The notes: a model not told the origin generated them from the letters alone. Shown: positions 1-11,119, numbered from the stretch's first letter. The stretch: 64,000 nucleotides of DNA from Akebia trifoliata (GCA_017979445.1 CM030704.1:13623658-13687657); one strand, 5' to 3'. Translations and numbers: made by a program.

Positions 1-1147
1 TTTTTCTTTTTGTTTTATTTTTTAAAAGAATGAGAGAGGGGGATCCTACGCTACTCGTACTACGGTAACTCTCCGCCAATGAGTCGTGATTGGTCGATTT
101 AATTTTCCTTTCGATTGGTTGAAATTTTTTATTTTTTTTTTAGTCGATGCTTTGATTTGAAATTTAATTTGATGTTTTAAATTACATTTAAATTTGTATT
201 TGATTTTAAATTTTGAATTTTGAATTTTGATTAAAATTTAATTTGAATTTTGATATTAAATTTTGTTGTTGGTGTGTTTTAATTTGAAATTTAAATTGAT
301 TTTAATTTTTAATTGGTCGGTTGACTGGATTTCGATTTAAATGTGATCGAATGGATTTTAATTTGTTAATTACATTTTTGGTTCATTGATTTGGTTGATT
401 GATTTAAAATTTTAATTCAATTTTGCATTTTAATTGGTTGAGTGATTTTTAACTTGATTTTCAATTTGATTTTGATTTTGATTTTGTATTTTAATCGGTT
501 TTTGAAAATGTAATTTTTATTTTGTATTGAAATTTAATTTGATTTTAGGATTTTAAATTAATTTTAAATTTTGGATTTTAGTTTAATTTTCAATTTGAAT
601 TTTATTTTAGTTTAATTTTTTTTATTTGAATTTTATTTTCCTAGGGATCAAGGTCTCTATATTAGAGTTAGATGTTAAGGGGCGTTTTGATCATTTTTAC
701 GATTTTTCTTGAATTTCTCTGTTTTCATGGATTTGGGTCCCGTTAGACTCGAAATCACATTCTGAGTGCAATGGAGGTACTTTCGAGACTTTTCGGACAT
801 CCAAAATTTATGAGGGGTATTTTCATCATTTTGATGATTTTTTACAAATTTTTACCAATTTCTCTGTTTTCATCGATTTGGGTCCCGTTAGACTCGAAAT
901 CACGTTCTGAGTGCAATGGGGGTACTTTTGAGACTTTTCAGACATTAAAAATTTATGAAGGGTATTTTCGTCATTTTTGTGATTTTTACAGATTTTTAAG
1001 AATTTCAACGTGAGATTTCTTTCAGTCCCTGTGTGTTTATTTCTAAATCTCAAATCCATATTTTCCTAGCGTAGCGAGGTCTCTAAGTTATCGAACTGTG
1101 TAGCGAACCTATGCGTACGCGTTTGCTAAGTCAGGTATTAGATGTAA

Positions 1148-1152
1148 CGATC
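1148..1152. repeat. Target-site duplication of solo LTR H, left copy (CGATC)
   Basis: CGATC here and TGATC at 2749-2753 flank H. The undisrupted right LTR of D reads GCGATCC at the matching place (about 14687-14693), so the original target was CGATC and the right copy carries one C-to-T change. Confidence 0.85.
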
Positions 1153-2748
1153 TGAAAGCGCCCTCGATCTGCGGGGTGCGCGGATCCGTTTTTGACCCTT
1201 GAGGTTTGGGAGTCGCCACTTAGTTATTACGGTCTAGGAACCAAACTGACTCTAAAATGGATAAAAAAACTAATCTACTATAGAAAAACTGAATCCGGAG
1301 ATCACATTACGGGGTTGGAAGGTGTTAGGCACCAATCCCGCCCGGCCAATGTCGGTCTCTACTTATCCCAAATAAGACTACATTGCTAATGACAAAACCT
1401 AGATAAAAATATAATAGAAATGTTACCTTCGATACGCAAAGGTTCTATTCTCTCAAATCTTGTGAAACTGCTCATTGTACCGTACTCCTTGCTTCGTTCT
1501 GTCTCCTGATCTGATTTCTGATCTTCGAGGCAAGGTATCTCCTTCTTAGATCTAAATTCTTCGAATTTGTTATGGATTTTGGGGTGTTTTTGAAAGGCTT
1601 TTAGGTATTTTTTAGGTTAAAATCAAAGCATGTGTGTTAGGTAAGGAGTTGGGGCTTCAAAATTAGGGTTTTTGGGAGGTTGTGGAGGCTTCTTCACCTA
1701 CTTTTTCTAGGGTTTTTTCTCTGGTACGAAAATAGGGTGTGGAGGCTCCTATTTATAAAGTTTTTTAGAAGCATTAGGATTTGATTAGGGTTTCTTTTAG
1801 AGTTTTAATTAGGGTTTTGACTTTGGTCTTATGAGATGGACTTAGTCTTTAGGGTTTTAATTTAAGATTTTGACTTTAGTCTTATGAGATTGACTTGATT
1901 AGTTTAGATTAGGGTTTTGATTTAGGATTTTGACTTTAGTCTTATGAGATTGACTTGATTAGTTTAGATTAAGGTTTTGATTTAGGATTTTGACTTTAGT
2001 CTTATGAGATTGAATTTAATACTTTGATTTTAGTCTTTCTTGGTAGGCTTTTAATATCTTGAGTTTAGTCTTACTTGATTGACTTTAAGATTGACTTTAG
2101 TCTTACTTGATTGACTTTAATGTTTCACTTTACATTATTTAATGATTTATTTATTAATTTTGAAAATTTTAATTATTAAAGTTGTAAAATTACCGTTTTA
2201 CCCTCGGAGAGGATTTTTTACGTTTTAAATCGTTTTTCAATGTTTCAGGATGTTTTGAAATCAGTTTTTCGTAAGAAATTCAATGGGGATGTTGGTTTTT
2301 ATCATTTATGAATTTTTTTTTGTGAAATGGTCGTGAATTTTATGAGGGGTATTTTCGTAATTTTGTCGAATTTTGTGAAAATTGGCGAAATGATTTTTTT
2401 GGTTTCGATTTGTTGTTTTATGTGTTTGAATGAGTTTTTCTAATTGTAACGTAGGCTCTATGATTGTTTTGATGTTAGGGGTATTTTGGTAATTTGGTCA
2501 TTTTTAATGATTTTTATCGTGAAGTTTCTTTTTGATCTGCAAGATGATGATTTCTATGTTTCTGGGGTCATATTTTCCTAGCGTTGCGTGGTTTCTAAAG
2601 TTTTGTCAGTTCGAGATACCTCATCCGGATTTTTGAAACATATCTGGTAACAAAATAAAGCATTGGAATAGACATCCATCATTAGGAACCGTTGCGATCG
2701 GGTTGACGAGTTGATTAATCAGGCGGATGCAAAAATGGGGTTTCTACA
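1153..2748 (-). mobile_element. Solo LTR H nested in element D 3' LTR
   Basis: On the plus strand it starts TGAAAGCGCC (1153) and ends GGTTTCTACA (2748), the same ends and internal order as the LTRs of elements A and B: U5 hairpin at 1311-1339, a T-rich U3 with GACTTTAGTCTTATGAGATTGACTT repeats (1790-2110) and a TATA-like TATAAATAG (minus, 1749-1757). No PBS, PPT or coding sequence flanks it; both sides continue directly into element D LTR. It is therefore a solo LTR, the usual product of recombination between the two LTRs of one insertion. Confidence 0.9.
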
Positions 2749-2753
2749 TGATC
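2749..2753. repeat. Target-site duplication of solo LTR H, right copy (TGATC)
   Basis: Differs from the left copy CGATC by one transition at the first base; the following bases CTAAGCGTACG continue the D LTR as in 14692 onward. Confidence 0.8.
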
Positions 2754-2936
2754 CTAAGCGTACGTAAATTTTTAGGTCAAGTTGTGACGAGTAGGGGGGA
2801 TGAAAAGAAACTAGAAACAGAAGGAATCAAGCAGTACTCACCAGTCTTCGAGTTCTTTTATATTCATCATTAGGAATCCACCAAAATCGGGTGACGAATT
2901 GTTGAATTAGGCAGATGCAATAATGGGGTGTCTACA

Positions 2937-2949
2937 GATGCCCCTCTTT
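2937..2949 (-). promoter_or_regulatory. Polypurine tract of element D
   Basis: Minus strand reads AAAGAGGGGCATC directly before the 3' LTR start TGTAGACACC. The same tract precedes the 3' LTRs of A, B and (with one change) C. It lies inside an inverted repeat, CCCTCT/AGAGGG with a five-base loop. In the family this is the RNase H-resistant primer for plus-strand DNA. Confidence 0.85.
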
Positions 2950-3269
2950 GGCAGAGGGTGGAAGCAAACTAGATGTCCAATCTATTGTGGTAGATAGTGC
3001 GACATCCGAATGCCAAAGCTAGTGACAGTCCATTTTGCAGCCTAATTCGGCAATTTTTCAAAGTGTCTAGATCCTTGAGAATAACCTCTCATTGGAAAAA
3101 ATGTCAGATCCTTGAATTTTGAAAAAAATTCTCCTTGACTAATGCAAATGCAATGTGGGTGCACGTGTGTGCCATTGTGTAGTGATTTTTTTGAAAATGC
3201 GCATCTCCATTCTGCACATTCATGCTGAGAGGATAGCAAACTGCGTAAGGTCAACATAAAATCCGTGCA

Positions 3270-4070
3270 ACATGTTTTTGTAAAAAATCAGATAAAACTG
3301 AGTAAAATCTAAGAATAAACTGAGCAGGTCTGAGTAAAATCTAAGTAGATCTGAGTAAAATCCGAGATGACCTTCGACGGTATCTGAGTAAAATCCAAGA
3401 AAGAATCTCGGCAGGTTTGAACAAAATCTGAGTAAGTCTAAATAAATTCTGAGATGACCCTCGGCGGTATCTGAGCAAATCCGAGACGAATATCGGCGGG
3501 TCTGAGCAAAATCTGAGTAGGTCTGACTAAATTCCGAGATGACCCTCGGCGGCATCTGAGCAAAATCTGAGAAAACCCTCGGCGGTGTCTGAGCAAAATC
3601 CGAGAAAGAATCTCTGCAGGTCTGAGCAAAATCTGAGTTGGTCTGAGTAAAATCCGAGATGACCCTCGGCGGTATCTGAGCAAAATCCGAGAAAGAATCT
3701 CGACAGGTCTGAGCAAAATCTGAGTAGGTCTGAGTAAAATCCGAGATAGCCCTCGGCGGCGTCTAAGCAAAATCTGAGTTGGTCAGAGTAAAATCCGAGA
3801 TGACCCTCGGCGGTATCTGAGCAAATCCGAGAAAACCCTCGGCGGTATCTGAGCAAAATCTGAGAAAGAATCACGGCAGGTCTGAGCAAAATCTGAGTAG
3901 GTCTGAGTAAAATCTGAGAAAACCCTCAGCGGTGTCTGAGCAATCTGAGAAAAAATCTCGGCAGGTCTGAGCAAAATCTGAGAAAACCCTCAACGGTGTC
4001 TGAGCAAAATCCGAGAATGAATCTTGACGGGTCTGAGCAAGATCTAAGCAGATCTGAGTAAAATACTAGA
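3270..4070 (-). repeat. Tandem repeat array in the 3' region of element D
   Basis: About twenty degenerate units alternate between TCTGAGCAAAATC-type spacers and segments such as CCGAGATGACCCTCGG or GAATCTCGGCAG. The element-sense strand contains CCGAG, a six-base loop GGTCAT, then CTCGG. Units are 30-36 bp and change frame, which produces several long but meaningless overlapping frames. The same kind of array is at the matching place in A, B and E. Confidence 0.85.
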
Positions 4071-4639
4071 GTAAAAATCTCACTCTACAGGAATCATTTT
4101 TTATTTATTTTTAGATAGTCAGGTCAACATTTGAACCTCAGGGGTTTTCAAAAAATGCTATCAAAAGGGTAAACTTTAATTTCAGATTTTCCTTATCCTT
4201 TGGGGCTGGAATTGATAAGGCTTAAAAAAAATGCCCCTAGTTTGATAAGACATTACACTGGGGATAATTGAACATATTTTGAAATGAATTGCCCCTACTG
4301 TAAGGGGAAAATAAATACGCTTCCAAACAAAAGGAGAGGTGCCCCTAAATATGAAAATTAGAAGTCTTAGATTACCACAAGTGCAATAAGGATTCACTTT
4401 TATTTTTGATTTTATTGAAGATTATGAGTCCAGCTCATCTGTTGGGAACAAATATTCACTTTTGAGATTCATCTTGGAGATCACGTTCTTTCTCCTTTGG
4501 TTCACTTAGAAAAGTAAACTTTTCCAGATCAGTCGTAGACGAGATACATGTGGCTTCTAAGTCTTTGCCTGTCTTAAACTGGGTTTGAAGCTTGGTCATT
4601 TCAAATTTCTGATGCTCTGACTCAGCTCGTCTTTTCAGA

Positions 4640-4905
4640 TTCTCGATTCGATAGAGATTTTCTTTTGATTGCTCTATCTTTTGCCTAGATTGCCTGTTCA
4701 GATTTTCAATCTAGCAAGCATGTTCTAACTTTTTCCTAGACCGCCTTTTCAGGTTTTCGATCTAGCGAGCTTACAATTTTCTTTTTCTTTGCTCTGATTG
4801 TTGCCAAGGTCGTCCTTCCGGATTTTCAACCTTGCGAGCTTGCCTTAATTTTTTCCTAAGCCGCCCTTTCGGATTTTCAACCTAGCAGGCTATCTTTTTT
4901 TTTTG
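4640..4905 (-). repeat. Cluster of four imperfect hairpin repeats, element D 3' region
   Basis: Four units of 50-70 bp each hold an inverted repeat around a loop that in the element sense reads GAAAACCTGAAAAGG or close. Stems include CTAGATTG (4685-4692) with CAATCTAG (4707-4714), and CTAGACCG (4736-4743) with CGATCTAG (4758-4765), the latter with a single G-U in the sense RNA. The last two stems contain CAAGGT/ACCTTG and a decayed CTAAG/CTAG. The flanks of the cluster (4080-4640 and 4905-5340) are non-coding and match E. Confidence 0.75.
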
Positions 4906-5342
4906 GAGTTCTGGAGTTACTATCTGATCACGCTTGCTATTTTCCTCGACTTTTTCATGCGGTTCTTAGGAGGACTTCCGTAGGTGGGCTTAGGAATATG
5001 CTAAGAAAGAAAGGAGATTTGAGGCTCGAGAACCTGAATGCCCCTTTTGTGGCATTTCTTTAAAATAGTTTTCTTTTCCTTCCCCATTTTGACAATTTTT
5101 CTTTACGGGAGAACATATTTTTTTATTTTTTGAACTGGTCGGGCCTGAAGTAACTTCTCAGGTTGCCTACGTACCCCAAAATTTTGGGATCAGACCAAAA
5201 CGTAGTTCGAACATTTCCTTCCCCTAGGTTAGGTGAACGGGTTGAGAAAGAAGAAATTTTTTTTTTAAATGGCTGCTAGGGGCTTAGAAAGGAGATATTT
5301 AATTGGGTGATAGGAAAATTGGTTCGACCGAAGATGGCCTCC

Positions 5343-6701
5343 TCAAATGTAATACCGCTTGATCTGGTCAAGGTTTGTCGATTCTGGTAATTCGATGCCA
5401 TCGTGATCTTGGAGTTTGACAGCTTTCCCAGGCAGTACCTCTTTGACAATGAAAGGACCTCCCCAATTGGGCTTGAATTTGCCTCTAGGATCGAAGATGG
5501 GTGCTTGATTTTCTTTAAGTACAAGGTCTCCAGCATATAAGTCGCGAACTTTAACTCTTTTATCAAATGCCCGAGCGACTCTTCTCTGATAGGCTTGCAC
5601 GTGGTACAATGCTTTAAGTCGTTTTTCATCGATTAAGTTCAACTCTTCGTACCGGTGACGAACCCAGTCTGCTTCGGATAACTGACTTTCCATTAGAATT
5701 CTGAGGGACGGGATTTCCATTTCAACTGGCAAGACAGCTTCCATTCCGTACACTAGTGAATAAGGGGTGGCTCCGGTGGAAGATCGTATCGAGGTACGGT
5801 ATGCCCAGAGCGCAAATGGTAATTTTTCAGACCAATCCCTATGAGATTGACACATCTTCCTAATGATTGTCTTGAGATTCTTATTGGCTGCTTCAACTGC
5901 TCCGTTAGTCTGGGGACGGTAGGGTGATGATTTGTGGTGTCGGATCTTGAACTTTGAACACAGGGAAATAAATTTAGCTTTGAAATGTGACCCGTTACCA
6001 GAGATCAGTTCAGAAGGTATCTCATATCGACTGATAATATGTGTTTGGACGAACTTGGCAACTTTGGATGTAGTGAGAACAACATATGAAGTAGCTTCCA
6101 CCCATTTTGTAAAATAATCAATAGCCACGAGAATGTACTCATGTCCATTCGATGTTTTAGGTGTGATTTTGCCAATTATGTCGATACCCCAGACAGAAAA
6201 TGGCCATAGAGAAGTCAAATCAACTAACTGAGATGGAGGTACATGTATGAGGTTAGCATGTACTTGACATTTATGGCAGGTCTTGACCAGGTGATGACAG
6301 TATGTTTCCATTGTTGGCCAATAATACCCCTGTCTCATGATTCGTTTGGCTAACATTTTCCCACTCATATGCGGTCCACAATCTCCGGAATGTAACTCTT
6401 CCATTAACCGTTCAGCTTGATTTTCATCAACACATGACAAATGGATTCCATCATAAGACCTCCTATATAAGTTTCCTGCGCACAGGATGAACTGGGATGC
6501 GAATCTCTGTAGGGTTTGTCGTTCTTTCCTTGACGCTTCAATTGGAAACTCTTGTCTTTCCAATACTTTCTGGATGTCAGTGTACCATGGCTTTCCGTCA
6601 GGGAGTCGAGCAACGATGTCGACCTGATAGTAATATGCAGGTTTATCTTTGATTTCGATTGTGATAGGCCTTAGTTCCATGCCTGAAGGCAAATGGATCA
6701 T
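5343..6701 (-). pseudogene. pol: Integrase of element D (452 residues open, catalytically impaired)
   Basis: The frame holds a complete plant Ty3/gypsy integrase: an N-terminal HHCC zinc finger (histidines near LHSGDCGPHMSG, cysteines in KTCHKC), the catalytic core with first Asp in WGIDIIG and Glu in NGAVEAANKN, and a C-terminal GPF-type chromatin-proximal domain (NWGGPFIVKEV) ending near DQIKRYYI. The second catalytic Asp, normally in an SDNG motif, is Gly here (ELISGNGSHF; codon 5997-5999 reads GGT on the minus strand), while A and B keep GAT. The frame is not continuous with the RNase H upstream (break near 6745). This is one of the longest open pieces of the element, but the enzyme should not catalyse strand transfer. 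Confidence 0.9.
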
Positions 6702-6746
6702 CGAAGAAAGAGTAGCCAGAGCGTTAGCGAATCTGGTATCTTCCCT

Positions 6747-7085
6747 TCAAAGATGTTGGAACAAGATGGCTTTGAACTTCCTTACGTAATTTAGCAGGTA
6801 CTCGTGATAGGGCTTCAGTTTCACATATTTAGTTTTCCATTCTTCCAACGAGTGATGTATAACCAAGGCTGAATCTCCAAATACTTCAATTTCTGTGATA
6901 CCCAGATTCAAAGCAGCCTCGAGCCCGGTAATGCATGCTTCGTATTCAGCTATATTATTAGTATTGGAGAAAGCGAACTTAATAGCAATCAGAATGTGAC
7001 ATCCTTCAGGAAAGAACAAGACTGCCCCTATTCCGTACCCGTTCTGATTCGCTGCTCCATCAAAGTATAACCACCATACTCTATC
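6747..7085 (-). pseudogene. pol: Second (plant-type) RNase H domain of element D
   Basis: Residues include YFDGAANQNGYG (first Asp), NNIAEYEACITGLEAAL (Glu) and EVFGDSALVIHHS (Asp), the catalytic signature of the additional RNase H found between the retroelement RNase H and integrase in Tat-lineage elements. The start of the domain is read through from about 7085; no methionine is expected as it is part of a polyprotein. A frameshift near 7118 separates it from the preceding piece, and another break near 6745 separates it from integrase. Confidence 0.85.
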
Positions 7086-7105
7086 TCGTGATTCTTCTTC
7101 ACGGT

Positions 7106-7530
7106 TCAGGATATTTTCATCTGGGAATTGATCATAGGTCTTGTTCCTTCTGCCACTAAGTGATCAGCCAAGTATTCTGTTATTGCTCTTCCCTTGACAG
7201 ACTTCTGCGTAACATGCGTAATATCGAATTCTGATAAAAACAACAACCAACGTGCAGTTCTACCTGTCAATGCCGGCTTCTCGAAGAGATATTTTAAAGG
7301 GTCCATCCGAGATAACAGAATAATTGAATGAGAGAGCATGTAGTGCCGAAGCCTTTGAGTAGCCCATACTAGTGCTAGGCAAGTCGTTTTGAGAGCTGAA
7401 AACTTTCGTTCTTATTCTAACATCTTCTTGCTGATATAGTAGATGGCCCTCTCTTTGTGATTGTCTTTGTCGTACTGTGCCAACATGCATCCCATATCTT
7501 CTTCCGTGACTGACAAATAAAGGAGGAGAG
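7106..7530 (-). pseudogene. pol: Retroelement RNase H/connection segment of element D, frameshifted
   Basis: Pieces in different frames encode the tether and RNase H downstream of reverse transcriptase: an LVWATQRLRHYMLSHS segment, then LLSRMDPLKYLFEKPALTGR and WLLFLSEFDITHVTQKSVKG. The reading frame breaks near 7530, where the RT frame leaves the family sequence after PPILVPPTPG, there is an in-frame stop around 7418, and a further shift near 7118. Sequence order agrees with E (55890-56440), so this is decay and not a rearrangement. Confidence 0.8.
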
Positions 7531-9297
7531 GTTACCCGGAGTAGGTGGAACTAAAATGGGTGGATTTGAGAGATACTCCTTAACTTGGTCGAAAGTTTTT
7601 TGGCATTGCTCATTCCATATTGTCGGCTCATTCTTCTTGAGAAGCTTGGATATAGGATCACACACATTGGTGAGCTGAGCGATAAATCTGCTGACATACT
7701 GAATTCTGCCTAAGAACCCCCGAATCTGTTTTTCAGTCTTAGGAGGTGCCATTTCTTGTATAACTTTGATTTTTTCAAGGTCTACTTCGATTCCCCTTTG
7801 ACTGACTACGAATCCAAGTAATTTTTCAGAAGTCACTCCGAATACACATTTTTGAGGGTTAAGGCGTAACTGGTATTTTTGGATCCTTGTAAGAAACTTC
7901 TCTATTGCAGCGACGTGTCCCGATCGTTCTTTGGATTTCACTATCATGTCATCCACATAGACCTCGACCTCTTTGTGTATCATATCATGCAATAAGGTCG
8001 TAGCTGCTCTCTGATAGGTAGTCCCAGCGTTCTTCAAATCGAAAGGCATAACTTTGTAACAAAATGTTCCCCATTGCATGATGAATGATATCTTTTGCAT
8101 GTTGTGAGGGTCCATCTTTATCTGGTTGTACCCCGAAAACCCATCCATAAATGAAAGCATGGCTTGCCCTGCTGTATTATCGACCAATACATCTATGTGA
8201 GGCAACGAAAAACTATCTTTTGGACTGGCCTTATTTAAATCTCTGAACTCCACGCACATTCTCACTTTTCCATCTTTTTTTAGAACAGGGACTACATTAG
8301 CAATCCATTCTGGGTACTCTACCACTTTCAAGAATCCAGCATTGATCTGCTTAGTGACCTCTTCCTTAATCTTCAAAGTCCATTTTGGCTTCATACGTCG
8401 GAGTTTCTGCTTTACTGGCCGAGTATCTGGATGCAATGGAATCCGATGTTGAACAATATTCGTACTTACTCCTGGTATGTCCTTATACGACCACTCAAAT
8501 ACTTCCTTGAACTTTCTGAGCAAATCCACTATCCCTTCGCGTTCCTCGAGAGATAAGGTGACTCCAATTTGAATCTCTTGAGGAATATCTTTAGTCTCGA
8601 GATTGACTAGTTCTGTTTCTTCCATTACAGGTTGAGCCCGACGTTCATCTTCTTCTTCAAGTAGTTTAATTAATTCGATAGGAGTTTCTTCATCAGAAGA
8701 TTCATCCATCAAAGTCAGATTATCAGTTAAATTATTATTGCACTCGGGGTAATCAAAAACTTCTTTTATTTCATTAAAGATAGATGGGGTGACAGGACTT
8801 ACTACGGACTCGACAGACTCATCATGACCAGACCCGACATACAACAAAGGACTCATTACATGGTAATTAGAAAGGGACCCGACTGTGGATTTGATTACAG
8901 ACTGTGGGTTTTGAGCACCACTTTTGACTGACAAAACTAACACGTTTCCTTCTTCGAGAAACATCTGAGCAATATTGAGTGAATCCACAGTTGTCTGCCA
9001 ATCATCTGCTCCTTCGAATTCTTCAGATGCTCTATCTTCTTTCTTGTCAGGCCAACCTATCCCAAAGAAAATCTCAAATCCTGGTTGGCGAGTACCTGTG
9101 ACATGGTCGATAAAGGATTCTGGAAAATCACAATAAGGAAAATCTTCCCTTACTTTCACAAAGCACCCATTTAGGGTTTTATGATAAGGCTTCATGTTGA
9201 TTAGGTCAATGACATGCCCTTGCCTCCTCGTATTCGTCTTATCTTTCCTTATTTTCCAATATCGAGCCCAGTCTTCTTTAGTAGGTTCGTACCCCAA
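7417..9297 (-). pseudogene. pol: Reverse transcriptase with N-terminal spacer, element D (626 residues open)
   Basis: Roughly the first 290 residues are a poorly conserved acidic spacer between protease and RT. The RT fingers and palm follow: KPKWTLKIKEEV, VRMCVEFRDLNKASPKD, FMDGFSGYNQIKM (first catalytic Asp), KVMPFDLKNAGTTYQRA and YVDDMIVKS, the active-site box with its two Asp. The thumb region has LGFVVSQRGIEVD and IRGFLGRIQYVSRF. The last about 40 residues after PPILVPPTPG are out of frame with the family, marking a frameshift near 7530. The catalytic residues are intact, so RT is less damaged than integrase. A start codon is not meaningful in this polyprotein segment. Confidence 0.9.
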
Positions 9298-9311
9298 TCC
9301 GGATGTCCCAA

Positions 9312-9671
9312 CTACTTCTTGAATGGCTGGTACAGCTTGATCCCCTGTTGTCTACGACCCAAACCCATGCCTGGGAAGAATCTCATGCTTTTGAACATGC
9401 TGGCTACGCAACAATTGAACGTATTATCGATAGGTACCAGCTCTTTCGTAGAATCGTCCCACTGAACAGCATGAATATTTTTAAATTTAAACCCGCTGAG
9501 TTGTATTTCTTTTTGTTCGAGTTGAATTTCAGACAACGATTTATCTTTGATTTCTATATCGTTCACAATCTCCATAATTTCGGTATCCCCATGAAGTGTG
9601 ATCACCAAACCGTCCTTGATGAATTTAATCTTCTGATGTAAAGTAGAAGGTACAACCTTGATCTGATGCAG
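9312..9671 (-). pseudogene. pol: Post-protease segment with G-patch-like motif, element D
   Basis: Continues the polyprotein after protease (LLLGRP near 9672). It contains a segment ending MRFFPGMGLGRRQQGI, a glycine-rich G-patch-like motif seen after protease in some retroelements; E has the same segment at 58020-58290. An in-frame TAG and a one-base shift at about 9298-9311 separate it from the next piece, which starts GYEPTKEDWARYW. G-patch motifs usually bind RNA or helicases; a role here is inferred only. Confidence 0.7.
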
Positions 9672-10349
9672 CTACGGTCTCCCTAGTAATAAGTTGAAGG
9701 ACAACTGAATATCCAAGACTTGGAATTCCACAGGGAAGTCTGCTATACCCGTGGATATTCGTAGCTGCAAAGTCCCTAGTACATCCCTTTTCGTATTATC
9801 ATAAGCTCTAACGCCTTGGCTAGTTGGTTTGAAGTCGTCTGTCTTGAACCCGAGGCAAGTCGCGGTCTTCAGAGGACAGACATTTAATGCACTTCCATTA
9901 TCTACCAAGACTAGAGGGACTCTCATTCCGTTGCAATCAATTGTGATATGCAGTGGTTTTGTGTGCCTCGGTCCTTTTTTCGAAAAATCTGAATCTGAGA
10001 AGGACAAACTATTTTCAGCATAGGTTGCCCCTACTATACTGGCTAATTGATCCGGAGATGTGTCGAGGGAAACTTGGGCTGCACTTAATGCTTTGAGAAT
10101 AGCTACCCTGTGAGCTGTGGAGGCCATGAGCAAACCCCAAACTGAAATGTTGGCACCTGTCTTCTTTAACTGTTTGATCACAATATCATCCTCTTCAATG
10201 ATTTCTTGGATGGGGTCCACTTTTTCCTTCCTTGCCAAGACCGTTGGATTATCAACACTGAGTTTTGGTGGCTTAAAGACTCTTCCTCCTCGTGTCATGT
10301 GCTTAACTTCATCACAAGAAAGTGGAAATGACTCGTCTTCTTCGGCCAA
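9672..10349 (-). pseudogene. pol: Retropepsin-like aspartic protease, element D
   Basis: A 225-residue open piece. The N-terminal 110 residues carry the usual linker with HMTRGGRVFKPP. The catalytic box is VPLVLVDNGSALNVCPL, with D-N-G in place of the common D-S/T-G, a variant shared by G (IDNDSALNICP has D-N-D). A hydrophobic flap and DVLGTLQLRI follow, and the piece ends FNLLLGRP. Retroelement proteases cut the polyprotein into gag and pol products. A stop at about 10389 separates it from upstream sequence. Homologous decayed sequence is at 58290-58682 in E. Confidence 0.85.
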
Positions 10350-10388
10350 TAGGTAAGGATCTTCATCTGTTACAGAGAATTGACTTTT

Positions 10389-10616
10389 CTAGATCATTTG
10401 TGCCAAGAGGTAGCTAGTATATGATGGGCTATCATAGTGAGGTGGGGATAGACAATATGATTCATCTTCAGTTAGATCAAATGGCTCATGGCTTGTGGCA
10501 TAGACCTCATTATTGAAAGTTATTCTAACAAGAGGATAACTGGGTGGTTTGGCATAAATTGGGTGGATGAGAGAAGCTGGGTCAAATGATAGTTGGGTGT
10601 TGGAGACCATATTCAA
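10389..10616 (-). pseudogene. Gag-protease spacer of element D
   Basis: A 75-residue open piece, rich in Ser, Pro and Tyr, between the gag remnant and protease. It ends in a stop at about 10389 and overlaps the end of the gag frame by a few bases in another frame, which means a frameshift near 10613. It has no recognised domain; its position is the only evidence for assigning it to the polyprotein. Confidence 0.55.
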
Positions 10617-11119
10617 TGTTGGCGGAGGTTGATATGTAGGTAGTGGATTGGTAGTGACATTTGGATGTGTTGGGGTAGGAATGATGACTTTTTTTTATCA
10701 TCAATGAGATTTTGGATGGCATGACGGAGAGAGATGCAACGGTCAGTATGATGACCAGGACTTTGATGGAATTCATAAAAGACGCTAGGGTTATGGGAAA
10801 CTGGTAAGGGGTTTCGCAAAGGTCGAGGCTGGAGAGGGGTGAGGAGCCTTTTTATTAATAGTTTTTGGAAGGCCGCAATGAGGGTCATCCCTAGATTTGT
10901 GAACTGTCGAGGGGGGGCTCTACCCAAATTTGCCTGATTATTGGTTCGAGCTGGAGGTTGAACTGGGGTAGTGGAAGTGTTAGCTATATAGGCATGGTTG
11001 ATGTTGGGTTTGGAATTAGTGAAGTGTTTTTTGGCTTTATTGTCAGTTAAAATAATTACATGGATTCTCGAATTTCGCATAATAGAATCCCACGATTGAT
11101 GAGGTTTATGTGGCACCAA
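10613..11119 (-). pseudogene. gag: C-terminal gag remnant of element D with degenerate zinc knuckle
   Basis: A 168-residue open piece. The region around FYEFHQSPGHHTDRC resembles the zinc knuckle segment of Tat gag (usual pattern Cys-X2-His/Cys-X4-His-X4-Cys); the first cysteine appears to be lost. It is followed by LRHAIQNLIDD, also typical of this gag. The capsid part is absent: upstream of 11119 the sequence passes at once into AT-rich repeats without coding potential. This suggests a deletion that removed the gag N-terminus, the leader and the PBS. Confidence 0.75.

Larger units (their letters stand above)
1..2936 (-). repeat. Element D 3' LTR, left-truncated by the window edge, split by solo LTR H
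   Basis: The end facing the internal region is at 2936 (plus strand reads GGTGTCTACA, so the LTR starts TGTAGACACC on the minus strand) and abuts the polypurine tract. Removing H (1153-2748) and one target duplication leaves about 1.34 kb that matches 13536-14876 nearly base for base in order. The part at 1-1070 is very AT-rich with many TTTGATTTT and AATTTTAATTT runs. No gene is seen; short frames here occur in both LTR copies and look accidental. Confidence 0.85.

Noticed and set aside
771..1059. Frames of 77-80 residues on both strands, and the similar 14229-14600 frame
   Set aside because: They lie in the two D LTR copies, contain a GGTCCCGTTAGACTCGAAATCAC repeat, and differ in frame and length between copies.
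3220..3974. Overlapping 63-120 residue frames on minus
   Set aside because: They lie in the D tandem array and repeat the same few residues; same artefact as above.
5932..6117. Plus-strand frames within the D pol region (also 9214-9641, 9829-10356)
   Set aside because: Antisense shadows of integrase, protease and spacer coding sequence without motifs of their own.
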